Assembly (NCBI GenBank): GCA_014526335.1
Contig: JACTAT010000154.1
Coordinates: forward strand, 224,627-288,626
DNA length: 64,000 nucleotides
From: Chrysaora quinquecirrha
Taxonomy: Eukaryota > Cnidaria > Scyphozoa > Semaeostomeae > Pelagiidae
Direction: 5' to 3'
Shown here: piece after piece, positions 49,101 through 59,200 of the stretch
How positions within the stretch are numbered: position 1 is the stretch's first letter
Layout of the letters: each line of letters begins with the position of its first letter
The notes under the pieces: generated by a model
What the model was told of the DNA's origin: nothing
Seen by the model: only the letters and a program-made list of their open reading frames with translations
Database searches by the model: none
Made by a program: the position numbers and the translations under genes

Positions 49101-52100
49101 TGAACTGAACAGTATGCCATAAAGTATAAAATACACAGGATTTCTATAATTTTTTAGTAATTCAATTTCGAATAAATTAAGAAATCTCTTGAAATGATGC
49201 ATCATTTTTCTTTCTTTTTATTAGCGCTGGAATTGGTAGAACTGGTACAGTCATCATAGTTGACATGTTAATCAATCAACTAAGGCTTAAAGGTAGGTTG
49301 TATAACAGTACTATTAGTCCGGCTTGCGGATTTATTTTTCATATTTATCTTTAACTTCAAGTTCAAGGCGGGATTTTTTTCAACGTAGCTGAGACGAGAT
49401 TGACACATATGCGTTTACATATATAGGTGCATTTCCAGAGTGTTCCTATGATCCATAGCATTGCTAGACACGGAGTTATATTGAAAGCGTTTCTTAGCTT
49501 TATGTTTTATCATATATAGCTTCTCAAATTATATAAAGGCCTTTTCATCATTGATTTGCTTTATATATTGCAGCGAATTTGCACAGTGTTGATGTGCCTA
49601 GTACCGTGGAAAAGGTTCGGTGTCAAAGATCCGGAATGGTACAAACTGAGGTATGGAATTGCTTCTCATTTTATTTAGAAAATAAAATTATACGTTTTTA
49701 GCAATTTTATCACAAGCTCATTTTTTATAAGAAACTAGAATATTGGCCCAGTACTGAAAGTTTCTTACAATTTCAAGACTTAGGGTACTGAAAGTTTCTT
49801 ACGAGTTTCCTGAAAATCAATGTAGTTGACGTGGTGGTTTTACTTCAATGGTGTTTTATATCTATTTATCGATCGTATTTGAATGCTTTGTGGATTTCCA
49901 ATTCGTCTGCATGTCACAAAAATACCCTATTGCAGACGAAACACGGAAAATATAATTGAATATTTTGCAGAACGAGGTGAAGAGTTGGTTAAAAATTTCT
50001 CAGTACTGGAGTGCTTAATTTTTTGGCCAATTGACAGCGCTGAAGAAACGGAAATGCGTTGGAGAGAAAAACGAGAGGAAGAAGAGGAAGAGACAAGGGG
50101 CGAATCACATTCGACCACTGCCTCATCTTCTCCGCATCAGCATCTTGTTTTTCGTTGTAGAACCGAAAAGAAGATTTCTATAGGTCAGTTACGGTTTTGG
50201 TTTTGGACTGTCGACACGTTTTACACCAATTGTTGCTCGAAATCGGCAGAAACGTCACTTGTCCTAAAGCAAAACCGTGACGTATTCTGCATCAACCGAG
50301 GACACATTACAGAAGAATTTTTCGCAGACATATCTACTGCCGTCTAAAACAAGAAATCCAGCGTGCACTAGATTTGGTGGCTTGTCGCCATTTCTTTCAT
50401 TGCCACTTCTCTTCACTCGCACCGAAAAATTCTCGGTGAATCATTTTGAAGAGAAATTGATAACAATTCCCGAGTCCTGGGCTGATGCGGAGAAGATGAG
50501 GCAGTGGTCGGCTGTAATTCATCCCTTGTCTTTTCTTCTCTCTTTTCTCTCGTTTTTCCCTCCTGCGCAGTTATGTTTTTTTCAGCGCTGTGAATCCTTC
50601 GCAGTTTTCTACACATTCCTTACGCAATTATTTTTAATGTTTGTAAGTTTTCTAATTATTTCTGGGCTCCCTGTGATATTACTTTTTTCTAACGGAGATG
50701 GGGGTGCAACGCAGCCAACAAGTAATGCACATGTTACAAATCCAAGGACACCAGGCGACATCCAGCAACATCTTATGATGGAAATCCAGGAATTTTCGCT
50801 GAAATGTCTTTGTTTGGTACTAAAGAAGTTATATGATTGTTTCAAAAGTGTTGCAGATATTTTTACTCAGTTAGGCCCAGCGACACCAAGGAATGTTGTC
50901 GCTAAAATTTCCCTTTTTTACATTATTTATAATTTCACCAACCGCCCCATTCTCAAATGCCAGACGCGTTTCGCTCTTATTGGAGCTCATCAGTGACTTG
51001 TGTGAGAATCGAACCGGGGTTTACTGCGTGAGAAGCCCAAGTGCTAATCACTCGACCACCGGGGCTGGGCTGACTGGTGAGTAACTGCGTAAGTTTTAGA
51101 CTCGTATCACATTATTTATATTTACACTTTTCCTTGCGGGGATGGGGGGGGGGGGCAACGCAGTCAACCAGTGCTGAATCTACGGTCTGCCTAGGAGACC
51201 GTATGCCGAATATTGCACAATGGTAACATACGATACCTTTCTTTGTTTTACAGCTTCAATACAAATTCATATATTCTGTTATAAATTATTACACTGAAGT
51301 TGAAAGAAAGATTTTCTCACTTCAAAGGGTAAGTAGTTCCCCTTCCTGCAAACTGAGATGTTCAAACATACACAATTACATATTTTGACAATATAGCATC
51401 CTTAGCAATAACATTGCAGTGTTTCTTTCTCCTTTGATAAATTACCACTGTTTTTATATGCAGAAAGACCAAATATATTCCAATATCAAAGCTGATAAAA
51501 GAGAATCCACAAGGTTTGTCACGTCATGTCAATTTATTTTTGGCTTTGCTTCTTTTCAAGCTAATATCATTTCCAACTTCTACAATTCATGTGTAATGGC
51601 GTACGGACTAAGTTACCTTAAGTGCAAGTGCTGATAGTGTGCAATAAGCAGCGAAGACACAAAAATGTATTTTAGAATTTCTCAATTTGCTCTTCATTTT
51701 CCGAAAAAGTGTGAAAAAATACAGAACTGTCGAAAATTAGCTAAATGTGTTAAATTTTGGCTGAGATATGGCCATCCGAAGAAACACATTTATATGAGGG
51801 ATACATATTTTTGCTTGATCGGCCATCTGACAGACTGGTCGCTCAATACTTATCTTAACTCAAAACCGCACAGCGCAGGATGATTTGGTGGTGCTGCGAG
51901 GCTAAATTTGGTTGCCAAACGATGCAACATCTCTCCCACAACATTTGTGTTGTTTTCAAAATGGATTCTGACTGAATGTTTCTCATGGTATTTGATCCTG
52001 CAACATTTTGCCCGATCCAACAATCTTGACCGTTTTAAAACTCAATGCAGCATTGTATAGCAAATTTTGAATGATGCAACATATTCAGCGATGCAGTTCA

Positions 52101-52310
52101 GGAATGCAACAAATGTTGCATTGAAATATTGAATCGTTTGGCAAGGCAGTGCAATTCTTTTTAATCTTTAAGTTGAAACAATTTGTATTCGCCTTGTAGA
52201 CATAGCAAATTGAGTTTAAGTGGACATAGAATCGATGTTTGTGTGTCTTATTAAATAATCATTTTGTGCTTTTCAGGAGAACAAGCAAATCAAAAACTGC
52301 TGCTGTGTAA
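37186..52310 (+). CDS. PTPN11: SHP-type protein tyrosine phosphatase (SH2-SH2-PTP)
   Basis: Fifteen exons agree in phase: 37186-37296, 38341-38547 (N-SH2); 40158-40280, 41652-41817 (C-SH2); 42987-43046, 43527-43623, 44227-44306, 45619-45753, 46553-46684, 46863-47053, 49225-49292, 49574-49650, 51254-51328 (PTP); 51464-51513, 52277-52310 (tail). About 535 residues are visible (human SHP2 has 593); the first exon is missing. The N-SH2 has GSFLCRRSG and the C-SH2 [20 protein letters not shown], each with the phosphotyrosine-binding Arg. The PTP domain shows [24 protein letters not shown], the WPD loop (EWPDHGVP), the signature [11 protein letters not shown] (split by an intron within Ser) and the Q-loop QRSGMVQTE. 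It should be a cytoplasmic phosphatase in receptor-tyrosine-kinase/Ras signalling, held inactive by the N-SH2. The tail keeps one YSNI site. The symbol means the PTPN11/PTPN6/corkscrew group; the exact orthologue is unresolved. Confidence 0.93.
37804..38049. mobile_element. 246-bp near-perfect palindromic (foldback) MITE
   Basis: Arms of about 110 bases read inward from AACTTCAAAATTGC on the left and GCAATTTTGAAGTT on the right, including GGAATCATTTTCC, TTAAAAGCTTTTTT and CTCAGAGTATG. The centre is about 25 bases (GAGGCGGAATTTATACCCAG). A partial copy of the inner arm lies at 37639-37680. No target duplication was certain. It sits in the first visible intron of the phosphatase gene. Confidence 0.8.
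38107..38266 (-). mobile_element. tRNA-derived SINE
   Basis: On the minus strand it starts GGTGCTGTGGCGTTGTGG with an A-box-like segment, then the B box GGGTTCGAGCCC about 50 bases on, then GGGGTCAAGGTCTCGATTAG. The same elements in the same order occur at 15692-15816. No oligo-A tail was evident. Confidence 0.7.
38616..39126. mobile_element. 511-bp MULE-like MITE with 10-bp target duplication
   Basis: Terminal inverted repeats run inward from GGCCAGGTCCAAAACGCGGA and TCCGCGTTTTGGACCTGGCC, including CGCGGACTT clusters and a second internal inverted pair (TTTAGTAATTTCATAG, CCTAATTACTAAA). The element is flanked by the exact direct repeat GTAGATTTGG (38606-38615 and 39127-39136). Nine- to eleven-base duplications are typical of Mutator-like elements. 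No coding capacity. Confidence 0.88.
39170..39370 (-). pseudogene. LINE reverse-transcriptase 3' end fragment
   Basis: The minus strand gives, with one frameshift, [17 protein letters not shown], then [20 protein letters not shown] and [10 protein letters not shown] with a stop. This matches the well-known end of RTE/other non-LTR retrotransposon polyproteins (RGRPKxTW, AxNRExWRxxVxALCA). The fragment is 5'-truncated and broken. Confidence 0.7.
40348..40473 (+). other. Candidate cassette exon in the C-SH2 region
   Basis: Between the two C-SH2 exons, TGTACTTTTCAG precedes 126 bases with an open frame ([42 protein letters not shown]), followed by the donor TTATCG/gtagatg. It enters and leaves in phase 2, exactly as both flanking exons require, so including it would keep the frame and add 42 residues to the loop between beta strands C and D. 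The inserted sequence is not SH2-like. It could be chance: 41 codons without a stop plus two splice sites is suggestive, not proof. Confidence 0.45.
40571..40924. mobile_element. 354-bp hAT-like MITE with 8-bp target duplication
   Basis: Termini CCCGGGGGGTAC and GTACCCCCCGGG are exact inverses and are flanked by the direct repeat CCACTGGG (40563-40570 and 40925-40932). Eight-base duplications are typical of hAT elements. No coding capacity. An older inverted copy lies at 45960-46312, and fragments lie near 22180-22310 and 23495. Confidence 0.85.
42781..42913. mobile_element. 133-bp hAT-like MITE with 8-bp target duplication
   Basis: Termini CGAGGGGCAATTCACTCC and GGAGTGAATTGCCCCTCG are exact 18-base inverses, flanked by GGGAAATC at 42773-42780 and 42914-42921. 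The interior has repeated ATCTCGTACAC and GGAAATCC pieces. A second copy is at 55488-55621. Confidence 0.9.
43845..44105. repeat. Degenerate GC-rich tandem repeat (GTTGCAGTGCCGTG)
   Basis: Repeats of the form GTTGCAGTGCCGTG, GTGGTGCCGTGCTAAGGCTT and GCGGTGCTGTGTT fill an intron of the phosphatase just before the exon at 44227. Its base composition is sharply different from the AT-rich neighbourhood. The 74-codon frame inside is Cys/Leu/Arg-rich and not a gene. Confidence 0.8.
44540..44880 (-). pseudogene. RTE-type LINE 3' fragment, copy 1
   Basis: The minus strand encodes [20 protein letters not shown] and, after frameshifts, [20 protein letters not shown]. This is the familiar LGHxxRxPxD ... 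AxxLAxxRxxWR end of RTE-clade polyproteins. It is truncated and broken, and duplicated with its host intron. Confidence 0.7.
44939..44977 (+). pseudogene. Duplicated PTP exon fragment (pseudo-exon)
   Basis: Encodes [13 protein letters not shown] before an intact donor (gtatgt), against [13 protein letters not shown] in the real exon. The possible acceptors (ATAG at 44937, TTAG at 44945) do not give a usable phase after either preceding exon, so normal inclusion would shift the frame. Of the few differences from the functional copy, three are silent and one is Gly to Ser. Confidence 0.7.
45210..45540 (-). pseudogene. RTE-type LINE 3' fragment, copy 2
   Basis: Homologous to the fragment at 44540-44880 along its length, with its own substitutions and small indels (a shorter middle around 45300). 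It is part of the 671-base tandem duplication. Confidence 0.7.
45960..46312. mobile_element. Older inverted copy of the CCCGGGGGGTAC MITE
   Basis: It shares GGGTACTTAGTATTA, CCCGCTCATATGGGTGG, AAATCCAATATAAC, GATGTTCGTAGTC and CGGCGGCACATCCCT in order with the reverse complement of 40571-40924. The termini have decayed and no duplication was found. Confidence 0.7.
47120..47640 (-). mobile_element. Two or three tandem copies of a tRNA-derived SINE
   Basis: The block TTTTCCACAAATGGCATTCC, then GAGATTCGAATCTGGACTGC, TTTTAACTGAGG, TTCTCCAAGTTATACAGC and GGCTATGTTGAGCC occurs at 47150-47370 and again at 47390-47590, with a partial third start near 47605. The minus strand has TAGCTCAGTTGAAACG (A-box-like) and a decayed B box (GATTCGAATCTC). 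The same element is at 62098-62335. Confidence 0.75.
48023..48320. mobile_element. A/T-rich MITE with ATACACGC termini
   Basis: The left end TATACACGCACTTTTCATAA and right end TTATAAAAAAATGCGTGTAT are inverses over about 27 bases including AAGGAAG. Related ends or arms occur at 25405-25545, 34735-34860, 49715-49815, 55335-55400 and 61440-61640, making this one of the most abundant elements in the window. Confidence 0.75.
50945..51072 (-). mobile_element. tRNA-derived SINE with intact-looking tRNA head
   Basis: On the minus strand it reads GCCCCGGTGGTCGAGTGATT, then TCTCACGCAGTAAACC, then the B box GGTTCGATTCTC, a tRNA-like arrangement, followed by CACTGATGAGCTCCAATAAG and AGCGAAACGCGTCTGGCA, a non-tRNA body. 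The head could be read as a tRNA, but the attached body and lack of a folded acceptor stem favour a SINE. Confidence 0.75.
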
Positions 52311-52437
52311 AATTTGGACACACTGTCTTGTCGAAATAGGATCTTAATATTCTTTGCACAGTCATTCATGTAAAATTAAGAAAGAAACGTCTTTTAGTTT
52401 ATTTTAGTAGTCATTTCATTTAAAATTAGATATTTGC

Positions 52438-52810
52438 TACTCTTTTTTCAATAAGCAACTGGACTTTTGTCCAGCCCTCAAAACTGCTTTAAATTTTGGA
52501 TATTTCCAGTCCTCAAAGTTGCTTGAAAGTTGCTTAACATTTTTTGTACCTAACAACCACTCCTGACTTTCCGGGTCACCATCATGAACTGTTAGGCTTA
52601 CAACACAAGACGTTTGGGAGGCAATCAGTGTAGTCACCTTACTTAAAATCTGTAATATCTTTTCACATTAACATACATATCTTAACGTGTATGCCGCAGG
52701 TTGGTTGTTTGACAGCTTACTTTAATTCATTTGAGCCCTTGATTTGCTTAATGATCAGATCAGTCCGGCCCTATTTGCTTATTGACCAGTTGCTTATTGA
52801 AAAAAGTGTA
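52438..52810. mobile_element. 373-bp MITE with CAATAAGCAAC termini
   Basis: The left end TACTCTTTTTTCAATAAGCA and the right end TTGCTTATTGAAAAAAGTGT are inverses. Internal repeats of AGTTGCTT and CCCTCAAA occur. A TA dinucleotide at both borders would fit a Tc1/mariner-type duplication. A second copy is at 62988-63360 and a fragment is at 60880-60948. Confidence 0.8.
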
Positions 52811-52857
52811 TATTAGGAATTTTCGGTATTTAAACTTAATTTACGAAGAACGCCTTA

Positions 52858-54759
52858 GTACAGTGGTGGGTGTGCAGTACAGTGGTGGATGTTCAGTACA
52901 GTGGAGGGATACCATGAGTACAGTGGAGGGATACCATGAGTACAGTGGTGGATGTTCAGTACAGTGGAGGGATACCATCAGTACAGTGGAGGGATACCAT
53001 GAGTACGGTGGTGGATGTTCAGTACAGTGGAGGGATACCATCAGTACAGTGGAGGGATACCATGAGTACAGTGGTGGATGTTCAGTACAGTGGAGGGATA
53101 CCATGAGTTGCGTGGAGGGATACCATGAGTACAGTGGAGGGATACCATGAGTACAGTGGTGGATATTCAGTACAGTGGAGGGATACCTGGAGTACAGTGG
53201 TGGATGTTCAGTACAGTGGAGGGATACCATGAGTTGGGTGGAGGGATACCATCAGTACAGTGGAGGGATACCATGAGTACGGTGGTGGATGTTCAGTACA
53301 GTGGAGGGATACCATCAGTACAGTGGAGGGATACCATCAGTACAGGGGTGGATGTTCAGTACAGTGGAGGGATACCATCAGTACAGGGGTGGATGTTCAG
53401 TACAGTGGAGGGATACCATCAGTACAGTGGTGGGCGTGCAACTCATTAGAGAAATTGCAACGGTGTTGTATGAACGGGAAGTATCTCTAAGCAGACAGTG
53501 ATGCGTTTTGTGGGGCCTACATCTGTAAAAAACAGCTCTAAACATACACTTTTTTAATAGAAGAGTGTTCTGGGCTTCCATTTGTTGAAAAGTCGCGCTA
53601 ATTAATACAACTAGTTATTGATACCTGACTCCCGACGCTCGCTGCTTTCTTATAGAGAGTCAGTTGCGCGAAATGCCAACTCTAGACAACCATGAAATGA
53701 CAACAAAATTAATACATAAATACCGTTAGAATACTACGAAACTCACCTATAGACCCAGGAATGGGTTATAGAAACTAAACAAAATGGCGGAACTGGCGGC
53801 TTCTTACTGCAAATCTTATCTAGAAATAGTAGCTATTCAAACAGCAAAATACTCGTATACTAACAAAAGTTGAGTTTACCAACAAAACGAAAATCGTATT
53901 ATGATAAAAAGTATTAACCACAAATTATTGTTGTCAAATTAATGACTTAGCGTCCTTGTTATGTTTTACTCAGGGCCCACAGTTCTCTCTACCACTAGTT
54001 GTATTAATTAGCGCGACTTTTCAAAAAATGGAAGCCCAGAACACTCTTCTATTAAAAAAGCGTATGTTTAGAGCTGTTTTTTACAGATGTAGGCCCCATA
54101 AAACGCATCACTGTCTGCTTAGAGATACTTCCCGTTCATACAACACCGTTGCAATTTCTCTAATGAGTTGCACGCCCACCACTGTACTGATGGTATCCCT
54201 CCACTGTACTGAACATCCACCCCTGTACTGATGGTATCCCTCCACTGTACTGAACATCCACCCCTGTACTGATGGTATCCCTCCACTGTACTGATGGTAT
54301 CCCTCCACTGTACTGAACATCCACCACCGTACTCATGGTATCCCTCCACTGTACTGATGGTATCCCTCCACACAACTCATGGTATCCCTCCACTGTACTG
54401 AACATCCACCACTGTACTCCAGGTATCCCTCCACTGTACTGAACATCCACCACTGTACTCATGGTATCCCTCCACTGTACTCATGGTATCCCTCCACGCA
54501 ACTCATGGTATCCCTCCACTGTACTGAACATCCACCACTGTACTCATGGTATCCCTCCACTGTACTCCAGGTATCCCTCCACTGTACTGAACATCCACCA
54601 CTGTACTCATGGTATCCCTCCACTGTACTCATGGTATCCCTCCACTGTACTGAACATCCACCACTGTACTCATGGTATCCCTCCACTGTACTCATGGTAT
54701 CCCTCCACTGTACTGAACATCCACCACTGTACTCATCGTATCCCCCACTGTACTGCACA
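52858..54759. mobile_element. 1.9-kb foldback element with repeat-filled inverted arms
   Basis: Two inverted arms of about 750 bases (52858-53615 and 53994-54759) enclose a 378-base core. The outer part of each arm is an array of two short units, GTACAGTGGAGGGATACCAT and GTACAGTGGTGGATGTTCA, in mixed order. The inner part is unique (AACTCATTAGAGAAATTGCA to AATTAATACAACTAG) and almost identical in the two arms. This is the layout of Foldback-type DNA transposons. The many open frames in the arms are repeat translations. No transposase was found. Target duplication is unclear; the two outer tips differ. Confidence 0.88.
53616..53993. other. Core of the foldback element, possible captured exon
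   Basis: The core is unique sequence with an ATG at 53784 preceded by GAAACTAAACAAA; the frame reads MAELAASYCKSYLEIV and passes a possible donor (ATA/gtagct). It may be a captured piece of a host gene (a leader plus the start of a coding exon) or chance. Confidence 0.3.
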
Positions 54760-55487
54760 TACGTTATGCGGGGTAAATGGCGAAAACTTAAGAACAGCCA
54801 GCCTCACTCGAAATTTCCTGGTTCTTAAAAAAAAGAGTGTAATGCATATTGTAAAATGTTATTACAAACGGAAAATCACCCCTTAAAAAGTCAGGATTTG
54901 AAATAAGCCCCCCCGTCCCTTATTTAGTGAAGTAGGTAGATTCAGAGCCCAACGGCACCCTGAAAACAGGATCATGCTGGTCTTTCTTACTTACTTTGCT
55001 TTATTGATAATATTAACTTTTTATATTGATTTAGATTCTTAAATTCTAGGTGTTAATTGCAAACATGCTAAAAATGAACAATACCATTTTTGTAATAAAT
55101 GAGTAGTTTATATCTTTAGCAAGTTAATAATATCGATAATATTTTGGACACATAAGATAGTAATCATATTTTTACACTATGGAAAAATTTTAATGATAAC
55201 TTTTGAAAGCTGTTACACCCATTTCATTTACTAATACTTTACGGCGTTCCAGAGAGCCACTAAGACTGTACCTTTATTAGGTTTCTCGTGTTGGGGGCCT
55301 AAAATTTTATCATAAATGTTATCTCATCAACGTACTTTTATAAGAAACTTTACAACATCCAGGTACCTGAGTTTCTTAATTCTCACCGAATTCTGGCCAG
55401 TCATATCATAGGAATATAGTCATATGTTTCATCCTCGTATGACACTCTGGATTCTTTCATTTCCCTGTTGGACCAGGTTATTTCTCC
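54760..55487. other. AT-rich gap, no gene seen
   Basis: Nothing supported apart from a TTATAAGAAACTTTACAA patch at 55335-55400 related to the A/T-rich MITE family. Confidence 0.5.
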
Positions 55488-55621
55488 CGAGGAGCAATTC
55501 ACTCCTTGAAAGTCTCGTACACCTTTGCTGGAGGTCCTATTGTTTTCTCGGAAGTCCCTTGAAAGTCTTTTTGTTTTAATGGAAATCTCGTACGCCTTTT
55601 TGCAGAGTGAAATGCCCCTCG
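55488..55621. mobile_element. Second copy of the 133-bp hAT-like MITE
   Basis: Starts CGAGGAGCAATTCACTCC and ends GAGTGAAATGCCCCTCG, with interior similar to 42781-42913. It is flanked by the exact direct repeat ATTTCTCC (55480-55487 and 55622-55629). Confidence 0.9.
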
Positions 55622-55629
55622 ATTTCTCC

Positions 55630-56261
55630 AGTGACAATTCCCTTAACGTGTCTATGTACAAGCTTTCACCCTCCTTTCTTTCTATAAGCACCTGGTGCAA
55701 CTTTGTGGAGATACTTTGTCAATTTAACATTACAGAAATGATACTAAGATTCAAATTATGACCTAGAATAAAAAAACTCAAAATATAAACTTTCTTAAAT
55801 GCATAGGGCCAGCAAAATTTCTTAGTTTGAACCAAAGCAAAATTTTTTTTGATAGCGTGCTTGTGCCTGTTCTTATAAACGGTTTATTATAAAAAATATG
55901 AATGTGCTGTAAATGAAATGGCAAAATGATAGGGCCTATACTTAATTAACTTAATCAGAACTCGTGAAATACCGAGAAAAATTCCAACACAGAGTGCATT
56001 TTGAGTTCATGCACTGATATATTTTTGGCTTTGTTATACTACGTGCGATTTTGCAGTGTATTGATTACGTATTTTGTAGTGACAAAGATATTGATTATTA
56101 TTGATACTCAGCCGAGTTGCTTTCTATTTTGCTTTTTCTGAAAATGCGCTGTATTGCATGTGACTCTGATATACACACCTTTTTCCGCACATCTTCGAAT
56201 TATTCTTCGTACAATGATGTAGTGAGGCAAGCAAACGCAGAGTAATATGCGGTTATTGAAC
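55630..56261. other. AT-rich gap before the satellite
   Basis: No exon or repeat array found. The open frames are short and lack splice signals. Confidence 0.5.
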
Positions 56262-59200
56262 GAATACCCTATTTAGCACCTAGAAGCTGTTCAGGGGGTA
56301 TTTGGGAGGTAATAGTAATTCTTTCTGAAGAAAAGAGAGGGTCTTGAGAACCCCTAATTTTGGCGAATTTTTGAATATTTGACAAGGCTATAGACTTGCC
56401 TTTTTGGCGAATTTTTGGTGGAAATATTTTCTATCAAATTTGACCTAATTTGGTAGAAAAATACCCTATTTAGCATCTAGAAGCTGTTCAGGGGGTATTT
56501 GGGAGGTAATAGTAATTATTTCTGAAGAAAAGAGAGGGTCTTGAGAACCCCTGATTTTGGCGAATTTTTGACGATTTGGCAAGGCTATAGACTTGCCTTT
56601 TTGGCGAATTTTTGGTGGAAATATTTTCTATCAAATTTGACCTAATTTGGTAGAAAAATACCCTATTTAGCACCTAGAAGCTGTTCAGGGGATATCTGGC
56701 AGATAATAGTAAGTATTTCTGAAGAAACGAGAGGGTTTTGAGAACCCCTGATTTTGGCGAATTTTTGACCATTTGGCAAGGCTATAGACTTGCCTTTTTG
56801 GCGAATTTTTGGTGGAAATATTTTCTATCAAATTTGACCTAATTTGGTAGAAAAATACCCTATTTAGCACCTAGAAGCTGTTCAGGGGGTATTTGGGAGG
56901 TAATAGTAATTATTTCTGAAGAAAAGAGAGGGTCTTGAGAACCCCTGATTTTGGCGAATTTTTGACCATTTGGCAAGGCTATAGACTTGCCTTTTTGGCG
57001 AATTTTTGGTGGAAATATTTTCTATCAAATTTGACCTAATTTGGTAGAAAAATACCCTATTTAGCACCTAGAAGCTGTTCAGGGAGTTTTTGGGAGGTAA
57101 TAGTAAGTATTTTTGAAGAAGAGAGAGGGTCTTGAGAACCCCTGATTTTGGCGAACTTTTGACCATTTGGCAAGGCTATAGACTTGCCTTTTTGTCGAAT
57201 TTTTGGTGGAAATATTTTCTATCAAATTTGACCTAATTTGGTAGCAAAATACCTTATATAGCACCTAGAATCTGTTCAGGGGGTATTTGGGAGGTAATAG
57301 TAAGTACTTCTGAAGAAAAGAGAGGGTTTTAGGAACCCCTGATTTTGCCGAATTTTTTACCATTTGGCAAGGCTATAGACTTGCCATTTAGGCGAATTTT
57401 TGGTGGAAATATTTTCTATCAAATTTGACGTATTTTTATAGAAAAATACCCTTTTTAGCACCTAGTAGCTGTTCAGGGGGTAACTGGTAGCTAATAGTAA
57501 GTATTTCTGAAGAAAAGAGAGGGTTTTGAGAACCCCTGATTTTGACGAATTTTTGACCATTTTGTAAGGCTATAGACTTGCCTTTTTTGGCGAAATTTTG
57601 GTGGAAATATTTTGTATCAAATTTGACCTCATTTGGTAAGAAAATAGCCCATTTAGCACCTTTAAGCTGTTCAGGGGGTATCTGGTAGGTAATAGTAAAT
57701 ATTTCTGAAGAAATGAGAGGGTTTTGAAAACCCCTGATTTTGCCGAATATTTGACCATTTGCCAAGGCTATAGACTTGCCTTTTTGGCGATTCTTTGGTG
57801 GAAAGATTTTCTATCAAATTGGACCTAATTTCGTACGAAAATCGCCTATTTAGCACCTATAAGCTGTTCCGGGAGTATTTTATGGTTTAAAGTAAATATT
57901 TTGGAAGAAAAATGGGGTATATTGAAAAGTCTTGATTTTGGCAGATTTTTGGCCATTTGGCAAGGCTATAGACTTGCCTTTTTGGCGAATTTTTAGTGGA
58001 AATATTTATATAAAATATGACCTAATTTGGTAGAAAAATACTCTATTTAGCACCTAAAAGCTGTTCAGGGGGTATCTGGTAGGTAATAGTAATTATTTCT
58101 GGAGAAAAGAGAGGGTTTTGAAACCCTCAATTTTTGTGGATTTTAGGCCATTTGGCAAGACTATAGACTTGCCTTTTTGGCGAAGTTTTGGAGCAAATAT
58201 TTTCTTTTAAATTTGACCTAATTTTGCAAGAAAATACCCTATCTAGCCCCTAGAACTCGTTCAGGGGGTATCTTGTGGGTAATAGTAAGTATTTCTGAAG
58301 AAAAACGAGGGTTTTGATAACTCTTGATTTTGGCAGATTTTAAGCCATTTGGCAATACTATAGACTTGCTTTTTTGGCGAATTTTGGGTGGGAATATTTT
58401 CTCTGAAATTTGACCTAATTTGGTAATAAAATACCCTATTTTGCCCCTAGTGTATCTGGTAGGATAGAGTAAATATTTTTGAAAAAAAGGGCTATTATAA
58501 ATCCCTGATTTTGGCGGAATTTTAGCCATTTGGCAAGGCTATAGACTTGCCATTTTGTCGAAATTTTGGTGGAAATATTTTCTATCAAACTTCACCTAAT
58601 TTGGTAAGAAAATAGCCTATTCAGGACCTAGAAGCTGTTCAGGGGGTATCTGGTAGGTAATAGTAAGTACTTCTGAAGAAAAGAGAGGGTTTTAGGAACC
58701 CCTGATTTTGCCGAATTTTTTACCATTTTGCAAGGCTATAGACTTGCCATTTAGGCGAATTTTTGGTGGAAATATTTTCTATCAAATTTGACGTATTTTT
58801 ATAGAAAAATACCCTTTTTAGCACCTAGTAGCTGTTCAGGGGGTAACTTGTAGCTAATAGTAAGTATTTCTGAAGAAAAGAGAGGGTTTTGAGAACCCCT
58901 GATTTTGACGAATTTTTGACCATTTTGTAAGGCTATAGACTTGCCTTTTTTGGCGAAATTTTGGTGGAAATATTTTGTATCAAATTTGACCTCATTTGGT
59001 AAGAAAATAGCCCATTTAGCACCTTTAAGCTGTTCAGGGGGTATCTGGTAGGTAATAGTAAATATTTCTGAAGAAATGAGAGGGTTTTGAAAACCCTGAT
59101 TTTGCCGAATATTTGACCATTTGCCAAGGCTATAGACTTGCCTTTTTGGCGATTCTTTGGTGGAAAGATTTTCTATCAAATTGGACCTAATTTCGTACGA

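Noticed and set aside
49883..50996. Two overlapping frames of 154 and 239 codons in a phosphatase intron
   Set aside because: Low-complexity Glu/Arg and Phe/Leu runs, part of which is a SINE; no domain and no splice link to the gene.
50945..51072. A genuine tRNA gene on the minus strand
   Set aside because: The head resembles a tRNA, but a SINE-type body follows and the acceptor stem does not close convincingly.
52782..54886. Several open frames of 66-149 codons on both strands
   Set aside because: All are translations of the mirrored short repeats of the foldback element.
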